Assembly: GCA_002455755.1 (NCBI GenBank) | Contig: DKLL01000004.1 | Span: 34,877 to 43,483, forward strand | Origin: Acinetobacter sp. UBA6641 | GTDB taxonomy: Bacteria; Pseudomonadota; Gammaproteobacteria; Pseudomonadales; Moraxellaceae | Direction of reading: 5' to 3' | Length of the DNA: 8,607 nt | Shown here: in pieces, positions 1-7,488 of the stretch | Layout: each line of letters begins with the position of its first letter | Numbering within the stretch: the stretch's first letter is position 1 | Program-made: the position numbers and the translations under genes | Notes under the pieces: generated by a model | What the model was told of the DNA's origin: nothing | Seen by the model: the letters and a program-made list of their open reading frames with translations, nothing else | The model's database searches: none

Positions 1-158
1 TTGCACGTTATGTTCAAAAACCTTTAGAGCAAGAGACCATGACACTAGAACAGGCTTTAAGTGATTTCACCAATAAAATGGCAGATTTAGAAAAAGCCGA
101 GCAAGAGTTAGAAACGTTGTTAAAAGCCCAAGGTTTTAAGATTAAGGATGTAGGTTAA
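1..158 (+). CDS. 3' end of an unidentified gene upstream of hsdM (partial)
   Basis: The frame is open from the left edge of the window (first full codon at 3) to a TAA at 156-158, giving 51 C-terminal residues that end in KAQGFKIKDVG. I do not recognise the protein. The visible part is rich in Glu, Lys and Leu (for example MADLEKAEQELETLLKAQGF) and would form an amphipathic helix or short coiled coil. An in-frame ATG at 39 could start a 39-residue protein, but the frame stays open upstream and no convincing ribosome-binding site precedes it, so the tail of a longer gene is the better reading. The stop lies 5 nt before the hsdM start, so the gene is probably in the same transcription unit. The promoter of the hsd operon is therefore likely to lie upstream of the window. 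Confidence 0.6.
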   Translation, partial: ARYVQKPLEQETMTLEQALSDFTNKMADLEKAEQELETLLKAQGFKIKDVG

Positions 159-163
159 GTCAA

Positions 164-1651
164 ATGGCGAATGAAAATGCAAAATTAGAAGACCTACTCT
201 GGGGTGCTGCTGAGTTTCTCCGTGGGCAAATTGATGCTTCTGACTATAAACAATATGTTTTTCCGCTTCTTTTCTTTAAGCGTTTGTCGGATGTGTATGA
301 TGATGAGCTTGAAGATGCTAAAAAAGAAATGGGTACAGATGATCTTTTTGGTTTCTTACAATTCCATCGCTTTGAAATTCCAAGCGAAGCAAGTTGGAAA
401 ACAGTTAAAGAAACGACTCACGACATTGGTAAAGCCATTCAAACGGCATTACGCACGATTGAAGCTAAAAATGAACGTTTAGCTGGCGTGTTTGGTGATG
501 CACAGTGGACCAATAAAGAACGTCTGCCAGACCATTTGCTCAAAGACCTGATTGGGCACTTTAGTAAGATTGATTTGGGTTTACATAAGGTTAAGCAAGA
601 TGATCTTGGTCAAGCATATGAATACCTAATTAAAAAATTTGCAGATGACTCAGGCCATACGGCTGCGGAATTCTATACCAACCGTACTGTAGTTCATTTC
701 ATGACACGTATCATGGAATTAAAATCAGGTGAAACAGCTTACGATCCAACCTGTGGTACAGGTGGTATGTTGCTGAATGCCGTGATGGATTTACGTGAAG
801 AAGGCGAAGAATGGCGTAGCGTAAAGCTCTATGGTCAAGAAGTGAATTTACTGACCTCTGCGATTGCACGTATGAATATGTTCTTACATGACATCGAAGA
901 GTTTGATATACGCCGTGGTGACACGTTAGGTGAGCCTAAGTTCATTGAAAATGATCAGCTCAAGCAGTTTGATGTCATTTTAGCAAACCCGCCGTACTCA
1001 ATTAAAAAATGGGATCGTAAAAAATTCTCAGCAGATCCGTTTCATCGAAATATGTACGGCGTACCGCCACAAGGTTGTGCGGATTATGGTTTTTACACGC
1101 ATATCATCAAAAGTTTAAAACCAGATACGGGTCGTGGTGCCATGTTATGGCCACACGGCGTATTGTTCCGTGATTCTGAATTTGAAATTCGTAAGCAAGT
1201 GATTGAATCGGACATTGTTGATGCTGTGATTGGTTTGGGTCCAAACCTCTTCTACAACTCTCCAATGGAGTCTTGTATTGTCGTTTTAGCAACCAATAAA
1301 CCTGAAGAGCGTAAGAATAAGATTCTCTTCATTAACGGTGTAGAGCATGTGACTCGTGAGCGTGCACATAGCCGCCTTTCTGAAAAAGACTTAGAAGTGT
1401 TGGTCAATGCTTACTTTAAGCCAGAAGAGAGTGAAATTGCTCGTTCGGTGGATTTAGATGAAGTCCGTCAAAACAACCATAATCTTTCTATTCCCTTATA
1501 TGTGTCTTTAAAGAAAGAACAAGAAACGGTATCTATGGATCAGCTTTTGGATGATTGGGTAGATAATCGGAAACAGTTAAAAGATTTGGTTAAAGATTTG
1601 ATGAAAGATTTAAAAAGTTTAGATGTTCAATCAGTGGAGCAAGATGTATGA
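164..1651 (+). CDS. hsdM: Type I restriction-modification DNA adenine methyltransferase, M subunit
   Basis: This 495-residue protein is the modification subunit of a Type I system. With HsdS it transfers a methyl group from S-adenosylmethionine to N6 of adenine in the target site. Residues about 5-130 look like the helical HsdM N-terminal domain (LEDLLWGAAEFLRGQID, then FPLLFFKRLSDVYDDE). The methyltransferase core follows: EFYT at 169-172, SAM-binding motif I DPTCGTGG at 194-201, and catalytic motif IV NPPY at 275-278, which is typical of N6-adenine enzymes. The C-terminus (about 455-490) is a charged helix containing a KDL(V/M) repeat and probably contacts HsdS. The length is normal for the family. 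The ATG at 164 fits the usual HsdM N-terminus, although only a weak AGG (152-154) precedes it. Its TGA overlaps the hsdS start in an ATGA junction. All catalytic motifs are intact, so it should be active. Confidence 0.96.
   Translation: MANENAKLEDLLWGAAEFLRGQIDASDYKQYVFPLLFFKRLSDVYDDELEDAKKEMGTDDLFGFLQFHRFEIPSEASWKTVKETTHDIGKAIQTALRTIEAKNERLAGVFGDAQWTNKERLPDHLLKDLIGHFSKIDLGLHKVKQDDLGQAYEYLIKKFADDSGHTAAEFYTNRTVVHFMTRIMELKSGETAYDPTCGTGGMLLNAVMDLREEGEEWRSVKLYGQEVNLLTSAIARMNMFLHDIEEFDIRRGDTLGEPKFIENDQLKQFDVILANPPYSIKKWDRKKFSADPFHRNMYGVPPQGCADYGFYTHIIKSLKPDTGRGAMLWPHGVLFRDSEFEIRKQVIESDIVDAVIGLGPNLFYNSPMESCIVVLATNKPEERKNKILFINGVEHVTRERAHSRLSEKDLEVLVNAYFKPEESEIARSVDLDEVRQNNHNLSIPLYVSLKKEQETVSMDQLLDDWVDNRKQLKDLVKDLMKDLKSLDVQSVEQDV
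1580..1615 (+). repeat. 12-bp tandem repeat, three copies, inside the 3' end of hsdM
   Basis: Three consecutive 12-bp units each begin AAAGATTT (at 1580, 1592 and 1604). They encode K-D-L-V, K-D-L-M and K-D-L-K at residues 473-484 of HsdM. The first two units share a 9-bp identical core, AAAGATTTG, and the third differs at its ninth base. The period is a multiple of three, so a change in copy number would keep the frame and alter only helix length. It lies in the C-terminal helical tail, close to the hsdS junction. Confidence 0.75.
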
Positions 1652-2811
1652 GTACTGATTTGGATATGGAATATCAAGAAGTAAAGTTTGGTGATATTTG
1701 TCGTGAAGTAAAATTGACGACTAAAGATCCGATTGCAGATGGCTATGATAAATATATTGGTTTAGAGCATTTAGATTCAGGCTCGTTAAAAATTAAACGT
1801 TGGGGATTAATTGCTGAAGATAATCCGACTTTTACACGTGTATTCAAAAAAGGACATATCTTAATTGGTAAGCGCCGTCCTTATCTCAAAAAAGCTGCTA
1901 TTGCGGAATTTGATGGTATTTGTAGTAGTGATATTATTGTTGTTGAGGGTACTCAAAAATATATATTAAGTAACTTGCTACCGTTCCTTATACATTCTAA
2001 TTTATTTTGGGATTGGGCTGTTAAAACGTCTTCAGGATCATTATCACCAAGAACTAAATTTAAAGATCTTAGTGAACTTAAACTTTCATTAATTCCTTTT
2101 GAAAAACAGAAAATTTTTGAACCAGTATTGACAAAAATACAAGGTAATATTGCTTTAACTGAAGCCAGTTTATGTAGTGCTATCAATATTAAGGAAATAT
2201 ATAGTGATTCGATTTATTTAAATAAAACAAATCAGAATCCAATAGGGAATCATATTGATTTACTGACAGGAAATCCCTTTTCAAGTAAAGATTTTAAATT
2301 GGACGGTGATTTTAAATTACTTCGTGGAATTAATGTAACTCAAGGCAAAATAAGATGGCCTGAAGGGGATATTAAATTTTGGGATGAGGATAAAAAATTA
2401 AATAAATATCGTCTAGATAAAAATGATGTCATTATTAGTATGGATGGATCATTGGTAGGGAAAAATTATGCACTTATTGGTGATAAAAATTATGAGAATA
2501 TGTACTTAGTTCAGCGTGTAGCACGTTTAAGATGTAATGATACGTTAAATTATAAATATCTTTTCCATGCGATAGGATCTTCTGTTTTTAAAAACTATGT
2601 AGATACTGTTAAAACAGTTACGGCCATTCCTCATATAAGCCCTTTGGATATTAGGAGTTTTTCTATAGCTATCCCAGAGGTGAAAGAACAAGTAAAAATA
2701 GCATGTAAATTAGATGCTTATCAGAGAGCTATAGAAAGTCTTCAAAATAAAATTGATATTTTAAATGCATTAAAAAATAGAGTGATTGAAGAAGTCTTTT
2801 GTAAGGAATAA
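1648..2811 (+). CDS. hsdS: Type I restriction-modification specificity subunit S
   Basis: This 387-residue protein is the DNA-recognition subunit that directs both methylation and cleavage. It has the expected two-half layout. TRD1 spans about 1-148 (with KKGHILIGKRRPYLKKAAIA and SSGSLSPRTKFKDL). A central helical spacer runs about 149-190 and starts IPFEKQKIF. TRD2 spans about 195-341 (with FKLLRGINVTQGKI and DVIISMDGSLVGKNYALI). A second helical spacer, 342-387, starts IPEVKEQVK. The two spacers align with each other (IP-x2-K/E-Q, then a long helix), the internal repeat typical of HsdS, so the target should be bipartite. I cannot predict the site. The start overlaps hsdM by 4 nt and has GGAG at 1636-1639, 8 nt upstream. 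The DNA is more AT-rich than its neighbours (the line 2221-2280 is 30% G+C), which suggests recombined recognition domains. No frameshift is visible. Confidence 0.95.
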   Translation: MSTDLDMEYQEVKFGDICREVKLTTKDPIADGYDKYIGLEHLDSGSLKIKRWGLIAEDNPTFTRVFKKGHILIGKRRPYLKKAAIAEFDGICSSDIIVVEGTQKYILSNLLPFLIHSNLFWDWAVKTSSGSLSPRTKFKDLSELKLSLIPFEKQKIFEPVLTKIQGNIALTEASLCSAINIKEIYSDSIYLNKTNQNPIGNHIDLLTGNPFSSKDFKLDGDFKLLRGINVTQGKIRWPEGDIKFWDEDKKLNKYRLDKNDVIISMDGSLVGKNYALIGDKNYENMYLVQRVARLRCNDTLNYKYLFHAIGSSVFKNYVDTVKTVTAIPHISPLDIRSFSIAIPEVKEQVKIACKLDAYQRAIESLQNKIDILNALKNRVIEEVFCKE

Positions 2812-2813
2812 TA

Positions 2814-5800
2814 ATGTTTAATGAAGCTAATGGACCAGAAGAAGCAATCGTCCAAAAATTACAAAATTTAGGTGGGGTAAATTGGGAGTATGTATCTGGG
2901 GATGCAATTCCTAAACATGCACAGGACGTGCTAGTTGATCCTTGGTTAAAGCAGGCGTTGATTAAACTCAACCCTGCAATCCAAGCCAATCCAGACTATG
3001 CGGATGAAGTGATCTATAAACTTCGTGCGGTATTTTTAGATGCAAAGCATACAGGTTTGGTTAAAGCTAATGAAAGCTTTTATGAATGGTTGAAAGCAGA
3101 AAAGTCATTACCTTTTGGCGAGCATGGTGAACATGTCACCATTCATATGATTGACTATAACAATCTTGCCAATAACCATTATGTCGTTTCTCGGCAAGTA
3201 CATTTCATTGCAGCCACAGAAGCCTATTTTGATATTGTCCTTTACGTGAATGGCATACCACTTGTGGTAGGAGAAACCAAGACAGCAACCCGTCCAGCAA
3301 TTAGCTGGGAAGACGGCGCTGCTGATTTCTGTGGTGGAACAAAAAATTATTGGAGTAATGTTGCTCCTTTTTTTGTGCCTAACTTACTGTGTTTCGCTTC
3401 GGAAGGGAAAACATTTGCCTACGGTGCAATCAACGCACGCTTAAAAGATTGGGGCCCATGGCATAAAACCGAACAGCGAGATGAAATTTTACCGGGAATG
3501 GTATCTGTACTTGAAAGTGCAGCAGGCTTACTCAATCCGAATACACTGTTAAAGCTACTGCAATCATTCACACTATATTCATCGGTAAAAATTGGTAAGA
3601 ACTTAGCACCGACAAAAATTAAGATTCTGCCACGTTACCCACAGTTTGAAGCAGCATCGCAAATTGTAGACCGTGTGAAAGCGGGCTATCCAAAGAAAGG
3701 TTTAATCTGGCACTTCCAAGGTTCAGGTAAATCCTTACTTATGCTGTATGCAGCGCAAATGCTACGTGCCGATGCAATGCTTAAGAATCCGACTGTATTG
3801 GTGGTAGTAGACCGTAAAGACTTAGATGGTCAGATCAATGATACCTTTGGTGGTGCAGATATTAAGAATCTTGTACCTGTACAAAGCTGTAAAAAACTGG
3901 GTCAGCATATTGAACAGGACAGTCGAGGCATTCTCATTACCACCATCTTTAAATTCCAAGATGTTGAGATTGATCAAGACAATGCAAAAGGCTTAAATGA
4001 CCGAAGTAATATCATTGTGCTTGTGGATGAAGCACACCGTACTCAAGAAGGTTCACTGGGTGAGAAAATGCGTTGGGCCTTACCAAATGCATTCTTCTTT
4101 GGTTTAACAGGTACGCCGATTTCAGGATTAGAAAAGAATACCTTTAAGCTCTTTGGTGCAGAAGAAGATGAAGGTCGCTATATGAATAAATATAGCTATA
4201 AACAGTCTATCCGTGACGCTGCAACCAATCCTGTAAAGTTTGAGCCTCGCTTGGCTGAACTACGTGTAGATCGTGAAACGATTGATGCTGAGTTTGAAAA
4301 GCTTGCACAAGAGAATGAGCTTACTGATGAGCAAAAAGCACAGCTTTCACGCCGTGCGGGTAAGTTGGCTCTCATGCTTAAAGCACCTAAGCGTATGGCA
4401 CGTATTAGTGAAGATATTGTTGAGCACTTTAATGCGCATGTGAAGCCGAAAAAGCTGAAAGCAATGGTCGTGGTTTATGACCGTGATGCTTGTGTGCAAA
4501 TGTACTACTTACTGAAAGAGAAACTTGGTAAGGACAGTATTGAAGTCATTATGAATGTGGACCGTGCACTAATCGAAGTGACTGATGGTGATAAGAAAGG
4601 GAAGCTCAATAAAGACTGGCGCCGTTGGAAAGAAGCGCTCAAATTACCGGTAGAAAAAGATGACTTTGAGCGTTGGCAAAAAATTGATGCGGATAGCCAA
4701 GCGCAGAAAGATATTTTAGAAGGCTATAAAGACGCTGAGAATCCATTACAGATCATTATTGTTACAGCGAAGTTACTGACAGGCTTTGATGCACCGATTT
4801 GCTACTGCATGTATTTGGATAAACCACTTCGCGATCACACCTTACTTCAGGCCATGTGTCGAACCAACCGTCTATATGAAAAAGATGGATTTAAAAAAGA
4901 GATGGGCTTAATTGTCGATTATCTTGGTGTGTTTGAAAATTTACGCACGGCGCTCGCTTATGACCCTGAAGATATTGATAAGGTGGTTGAAGCGATTGAA
5001 AGCTTTAAAGAGTTATTCCAGCCTGCCTTACAAAAGTGTTTAGATTTCTTCCCGGGAGTAGATCGGACAGTAGAGGGCTTTGAAGGCATTATGGCAGCCC
5101 AAGAATGTCTACCAAACAATGAAAAACGAGATAACTTTGCTCGTGCCTTTGGCGTAGTGAATAAACTTTGGACGGCAATTTACCCAGATAACTTTTTAAA
5201 TCCACATCGACAAGATTTCAAATGGCTTGCGCAGATTTATGAAAGCATTCGTCCTGCAACTGGTACAGGCTCATTAATTTGGGCTGCACTTGGACCACAA
5301 GTGATACAGATGATTTATGAAAATACAGATGTCAACCGTATTCGTGATGATATTAGCTCGCTGACCATGGATGAACATGCAATCTTTACACTTACTGAAA
5401 AAGAGCAAGAGCGTAAAGCAAGACAGCTTGAAATTAATTTGCTTGGCCGCTTACGTGGTCATGATGATCCACGTTTTGTGAAACTTGGTGAGCGTTTAGA
5501 AAAATTGCGTCAAGACTATGAAGCAGGTGTAATTAAAGCAATTGACTGGTTGAAAGGCTTGCTTGAAACAGCCAAAGAAACTGTTCAGGCTGAGCGTGAA
5601 ACAGGGGAAGTACCTGTTACTGAATTAGATAATAAAGAAGCATTAACAAAGCTATTTATTGAAACTCGTCCTGAAAAAACTCCAGATATCATTCGTCAGA
5701 TTGTTGAGCAGATTGATGAAATTGTAAGAGTCACACGTTTTGACGGCTGGCAGACTTCAGTAAGTGGTCCACGAGAAGTCCAAAAAGCACTGATTATTAC

Positions 5801-5876
5801 GTTGAATAAGTTTGGTTTAGGGAAAGATAAAGAGCTTTTTGATAAGGCTTATGAGTATATAAAAGAGCATTACTGA
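2814..5876 (+). CDS. hsdR: Type I restriction endonuclease R subunit (ATP-dependent translocase/nuclease)
   Basis: This 1020-residue protein joins HsdM/HsdS, pumps DNA using ATP and cuts it away from the unmethylated site. The N-terminal PD-(D/E)xK nuclease is visible as D140 followed by E154-T-K156 in VGETK. The SF2 helicase motor follows: Walker A QGSGKS at 302-307, DEAH at 405-408, motif III LTGTPI at 431-436, motif V-like TAKLLTGFDAP at 651-661, and motif VI QAMCRTNR at 679-686 with both arginines. A helical C-terminal part (about 750-1020) contains several charged coiled segments, as expected for the region that docks on the methyltransferase. The length is close to the roughly 1000-1050 residues usual for the family. 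AAGGA at 2803-2807 lies 6 nt before the ATG, and only 2 nt separate it from the hsdS stop. All key residues are present, so I expect a working nuclease. Confidence 0.96.
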   Translation: MFNEANGPEEAIVQKLQNLGGVNWEYVSGDAIPKHAQDVLVDPWLKQALIKLNPAIQANPDYADEVIYKLRAVFLDAKHTGLVKANESFYEWLKAEKSLPFGEHGEHVTIHMIDYNNLANNHYVVSRQVHFIAATEAYFDIVLYVNGIPLVVGETKTATRPAISWEDGAADFCGGTKNYWSNVAPFFVPNLLCFASEGKTFAYGAINARLKDWGPWHKTEQRDEILPGMVSVLESAAGLLNPNTLLKLLQSFTLYSSVKIGKNLAPTKIKILPRYPQFEAASQIVDRVKAGYPKKGLIWHFQGSGKSLLMLYAAQMLRADAMLKNPTVLVVVDRKDLDGQINDTFGGADIKNLVPVQSCKKLGQHIEQDSRGILITTIFKFQDVEIDQDNAKGLNDRSNIIVLVDEAHRTQEGSLGEKMRWALPNAFFFGLTGTPISGLEKNTFKLFGAEEDEGRYMNKYSYKQSIRDAATNPVKFEPRLAELRVDRETIDAEFEKLAQENELTDEQKAQLSRRAGKLALMLKAPKRMARISEDIVEHFNAHVKPKKLKAMVVVYDRDACVQMYYLLKEKLGKDSIEVIMNVDRALIEVTDGDKKGKLNKDWRRWKEALKLPVEKDDFERWQKIDADSQAQKDILEGYKDAENPLQIIIVTAKLLTGFDAPICYCMYLDKPLRDHTLLQAMCRTNRLYEKDGFKKEMGLIVDYLGVFENLRTALAYDPEDIDKVVEAIESFKELFQPALQKCLDFFPGVDRTVEGFEGIMAAQECLPNNEKRDNFARAFGVVNKLWTAIYPDNFLNPHRQDFKWLAQIYESIRPATGTGSLIWAALGPQVIQMIYENTDVNRIRDDISSLTMDEHAIFTLTEKEQERKARQLEINLLGRLRGHDDPRFVKLGERLEKLRQDYEAGVIKAIDWLKGLLETAKETVQAERETGEVPVTELDNKEALTKLFIETRPEKTPDIIRQIVEQIDEIVRVTRFDGWQTSVSGPREVQKALIITLNKFGLGKDKELFDKAYEYIKEHY

Positions 5877-5877
5877 G

Positions 5878-7488
5878 ATGGAATTCAAAGTTTTAAGTCG
5901 TGGTACATGGTTACCTAATGAAGGTCGAAATACGGCATATTTACGCATAGATAATTGGAATGATTTTTCATATTTCACATTATTCCAAGTAAAAGTATTT
6001 GATGAAAATGGCAAGGGCTATGAATTAGGTGATATAAAAATTGCTTATAAAGGACAACAAGAAGGAAGTACTAATGCAACATCGGAAAAAATAGATAAGC
6101 ATTTTACCAAGCTTTCAAAAGACTATTTTTCTTTAGGTCAAAGTACAGATTACTATAAAAAATTGAGTACTTTGTCTGAGGGAACAAGAACAGATTACTT
6201 AAAAGGACTAAACGACTTAGTTGCTCATCCAGAATTGCTTCCAATAATTGAAGATGAAACAGTTTTTGGTAGCTCATTATTAAGAGACGTTTATATAGCT
6301 TCAATTAGAGGGAAATTTAAAAGTGTTTTAGATGGAAACAATGAATCTACACCTTTCCAATTTTATTTTACTCGTGATGAAGGTGAGGGGATGAGTGAAG
6401 TTGAATTATATTTTGATGTGGGGGTCGATACGAAACCTCCAACAAATATTCATGCAATTATAGGTCGGAATGGGGTAGGTAAAACTACGGTGTTGAATAG
6501 CATTATTGATGCTATTTGTGATCCTGAAGGTAACCAACATTGCAGAATAGAGCCCCAAGAGCATGGATATAGCTCGAAAGATAAAGATTATTTTAGTTCA
6601 TTAATTTCAGTGTCTTTTAGTGCATTTGACCCGTTTATACCTCCAACTGAGCAGTCTGATCCCGCAAAAGGAACATGTTATTTTTATTTGGGTTTAAAAA
6701 AGCCTGATAATGATGAACAGCTATTAGGCTTTAAAGAATTGAGAACCGAATGTATTAAGTCCTTAATGAATTGCTTTGCATCCCAAGATAAAGCTGAAAG
6801 GTGGATGAATGTAATTCAAAAACTATCATCAGATACAAATTTTGCTGAAATGAATTTAGGAAGTTTAAAGGAATTTTATCAAGAGCTAGCGCAACGTTAC
6901 GGTATTGAAAAGCGTTCAGATAATTCTAATGAATATAAAAAAAGAAAACAGCAAATGAAACAAGAATATGAAAAACATGTTTTAAGTATTCTAACCCGTA
7001 TGAGTTCAGGGCATTCAGTTGTATTCATGACAATAACGAGACTTGTTGAGAAAGTCGATGAGCGTTCTTTGGTGCTACTAGATGAACCAGAGAGCCATCT
7101 GCATCCACCTTTACTATCAGCATTTATACGAGCTTTATCAGACCTCTTAATATCTAGAAATGCTATTGCAATAATAGCCACTCATTCTCCTGTTGTATTG
7201 CAAGAAGTGCCTCGTAATTGTGTATGGAAGTTATTTAGACATGGTAAAAGTATGGAAAAAAATCGACCAAAAATTGAAACATTTGCTGAAAGTGTAAGTG
7301 ATTTAACTACTGAAATTTTTGGATTGGAGGTTACTCATTCAGGGTTCCATAATTTACTACAAGAATCTGTAAATGAAGACAAAAACTATAAAGAGATTTT
7401 AGAAGAATTTAATCATCAAATTGGTTTTGAAGGTAGAGCTTTACTTAAAGTCATGATTGCAGACAGAGAAAGAGGCCATCAAGAATGA
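5878..7488 (+). CDS. ABC-class AAA ATPase, Septu PtuA-like defence protein
   Basis: This 536-residue ATPase is likely the sensor/regulatory half of a two-gene defence module with the HNH nuclease that follows. Walker A is GRNGVGKTT at 196-204, an ABC-type signature MSSGH lies at 375-379, Walker B LLDEPE is at 400-405 with HLHP following as D-loop, and the switch histidine is in ATHSP (H436). This signature-WalkerB-HLHP layout is that of SMC/Rad50-like and overcoming-lysogenization-type ATPases, including PtuA of Septu. The ATPase core lacks a long coiled-coil or zinc hook; only a modest charged helical stretch (about 330-372) precedes the signature. About 195 residues precede Walker A, including a strand-rich start (NWNDFSYFTLFQVKVFD) and a helical part at about 70-150. 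I see no nuclease motif there. It starts 1 nt after the hsdR stop and overlaps the next gene by 4 nt. It is AT-rich compared with hsdR. ATPase class is certain; the Septu assignment is by partner and layout. Confidence 0.8.
   Translation: MEFKVLSRGTWLPNEGRNTAYLRIDNWNDFSYFTLFQVKVFDENGKGYELGDIKIAYKGQQEGSTNATSEKIDKHFTKLSKDYFSLGQSTDYYKKLSTLSEGTRTDYLKGLNDLVAHPELLPIIEDETVFGSSLLRDVYIASIRGKFKSVLDGNNESTPFQFYFTRDEGEGMSEVELYFDVGVDTKPPTNIHAIIGRNGVGKTTVLNSIIDAICDPEGNQHCRIEPQEHGYSSKDKDYFSSLISVSFSAFDPFIPPTEQSDPAKGTCYFYLGLKKPDNDEQLLGFKELRTECIKSLMNCFASQDKAERWMNVIQKLSSDTNFAEMNLGSLKEFYQELAQRYGIEKRSDNSNEYKKRKQQMKQEYEKHVLSILTRMSSGHSVVFMTITRLVEKVDERSLVLLDEPESHLHPPLLSAFIRALSDLLISRNAIAIIATHSPVVLQEVPRNCVWKLFRHGKSMEKNRPKIETFAESVSDLTTEIFGLEVTHSGFHNLLQESVNEDKNYKEILEEFNHQIGFEGRALLKVMIADRERGHQE

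Noticed and set aside
204..482. A 92-codon + strand ORF inside hsdM in another frame
   Set aside because: Its translation is rich in Met, Lys and Phe with no domain sense, and it lies wholly inside an intact hsdM.
3714..3734. HsdR Walker A reading HFQGSGKS instead of the more familiar TGSGKT
   Set aside because: The essential GSGKS residues are all present, and a Q before this loop is a known variant among HsdR proteins, so it is not a defect.
5839..5863. Possible internal promoter before the ATPase gene (TTGATA and TATAAA)
   Set aside because: The spacing between the boxes is about 13 nt, too short for a sigma-70 promoter, and no -10-like box lies at 17 nt.
5878..7488. The ATPase as a PrrC/RloC-type anticodon nuclease
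   Set aside because: There is no C-terminal HEPN-like nuclease domain and no zinc hook, and a separate HNH nuclease follows. The Septu-like reading fits better.
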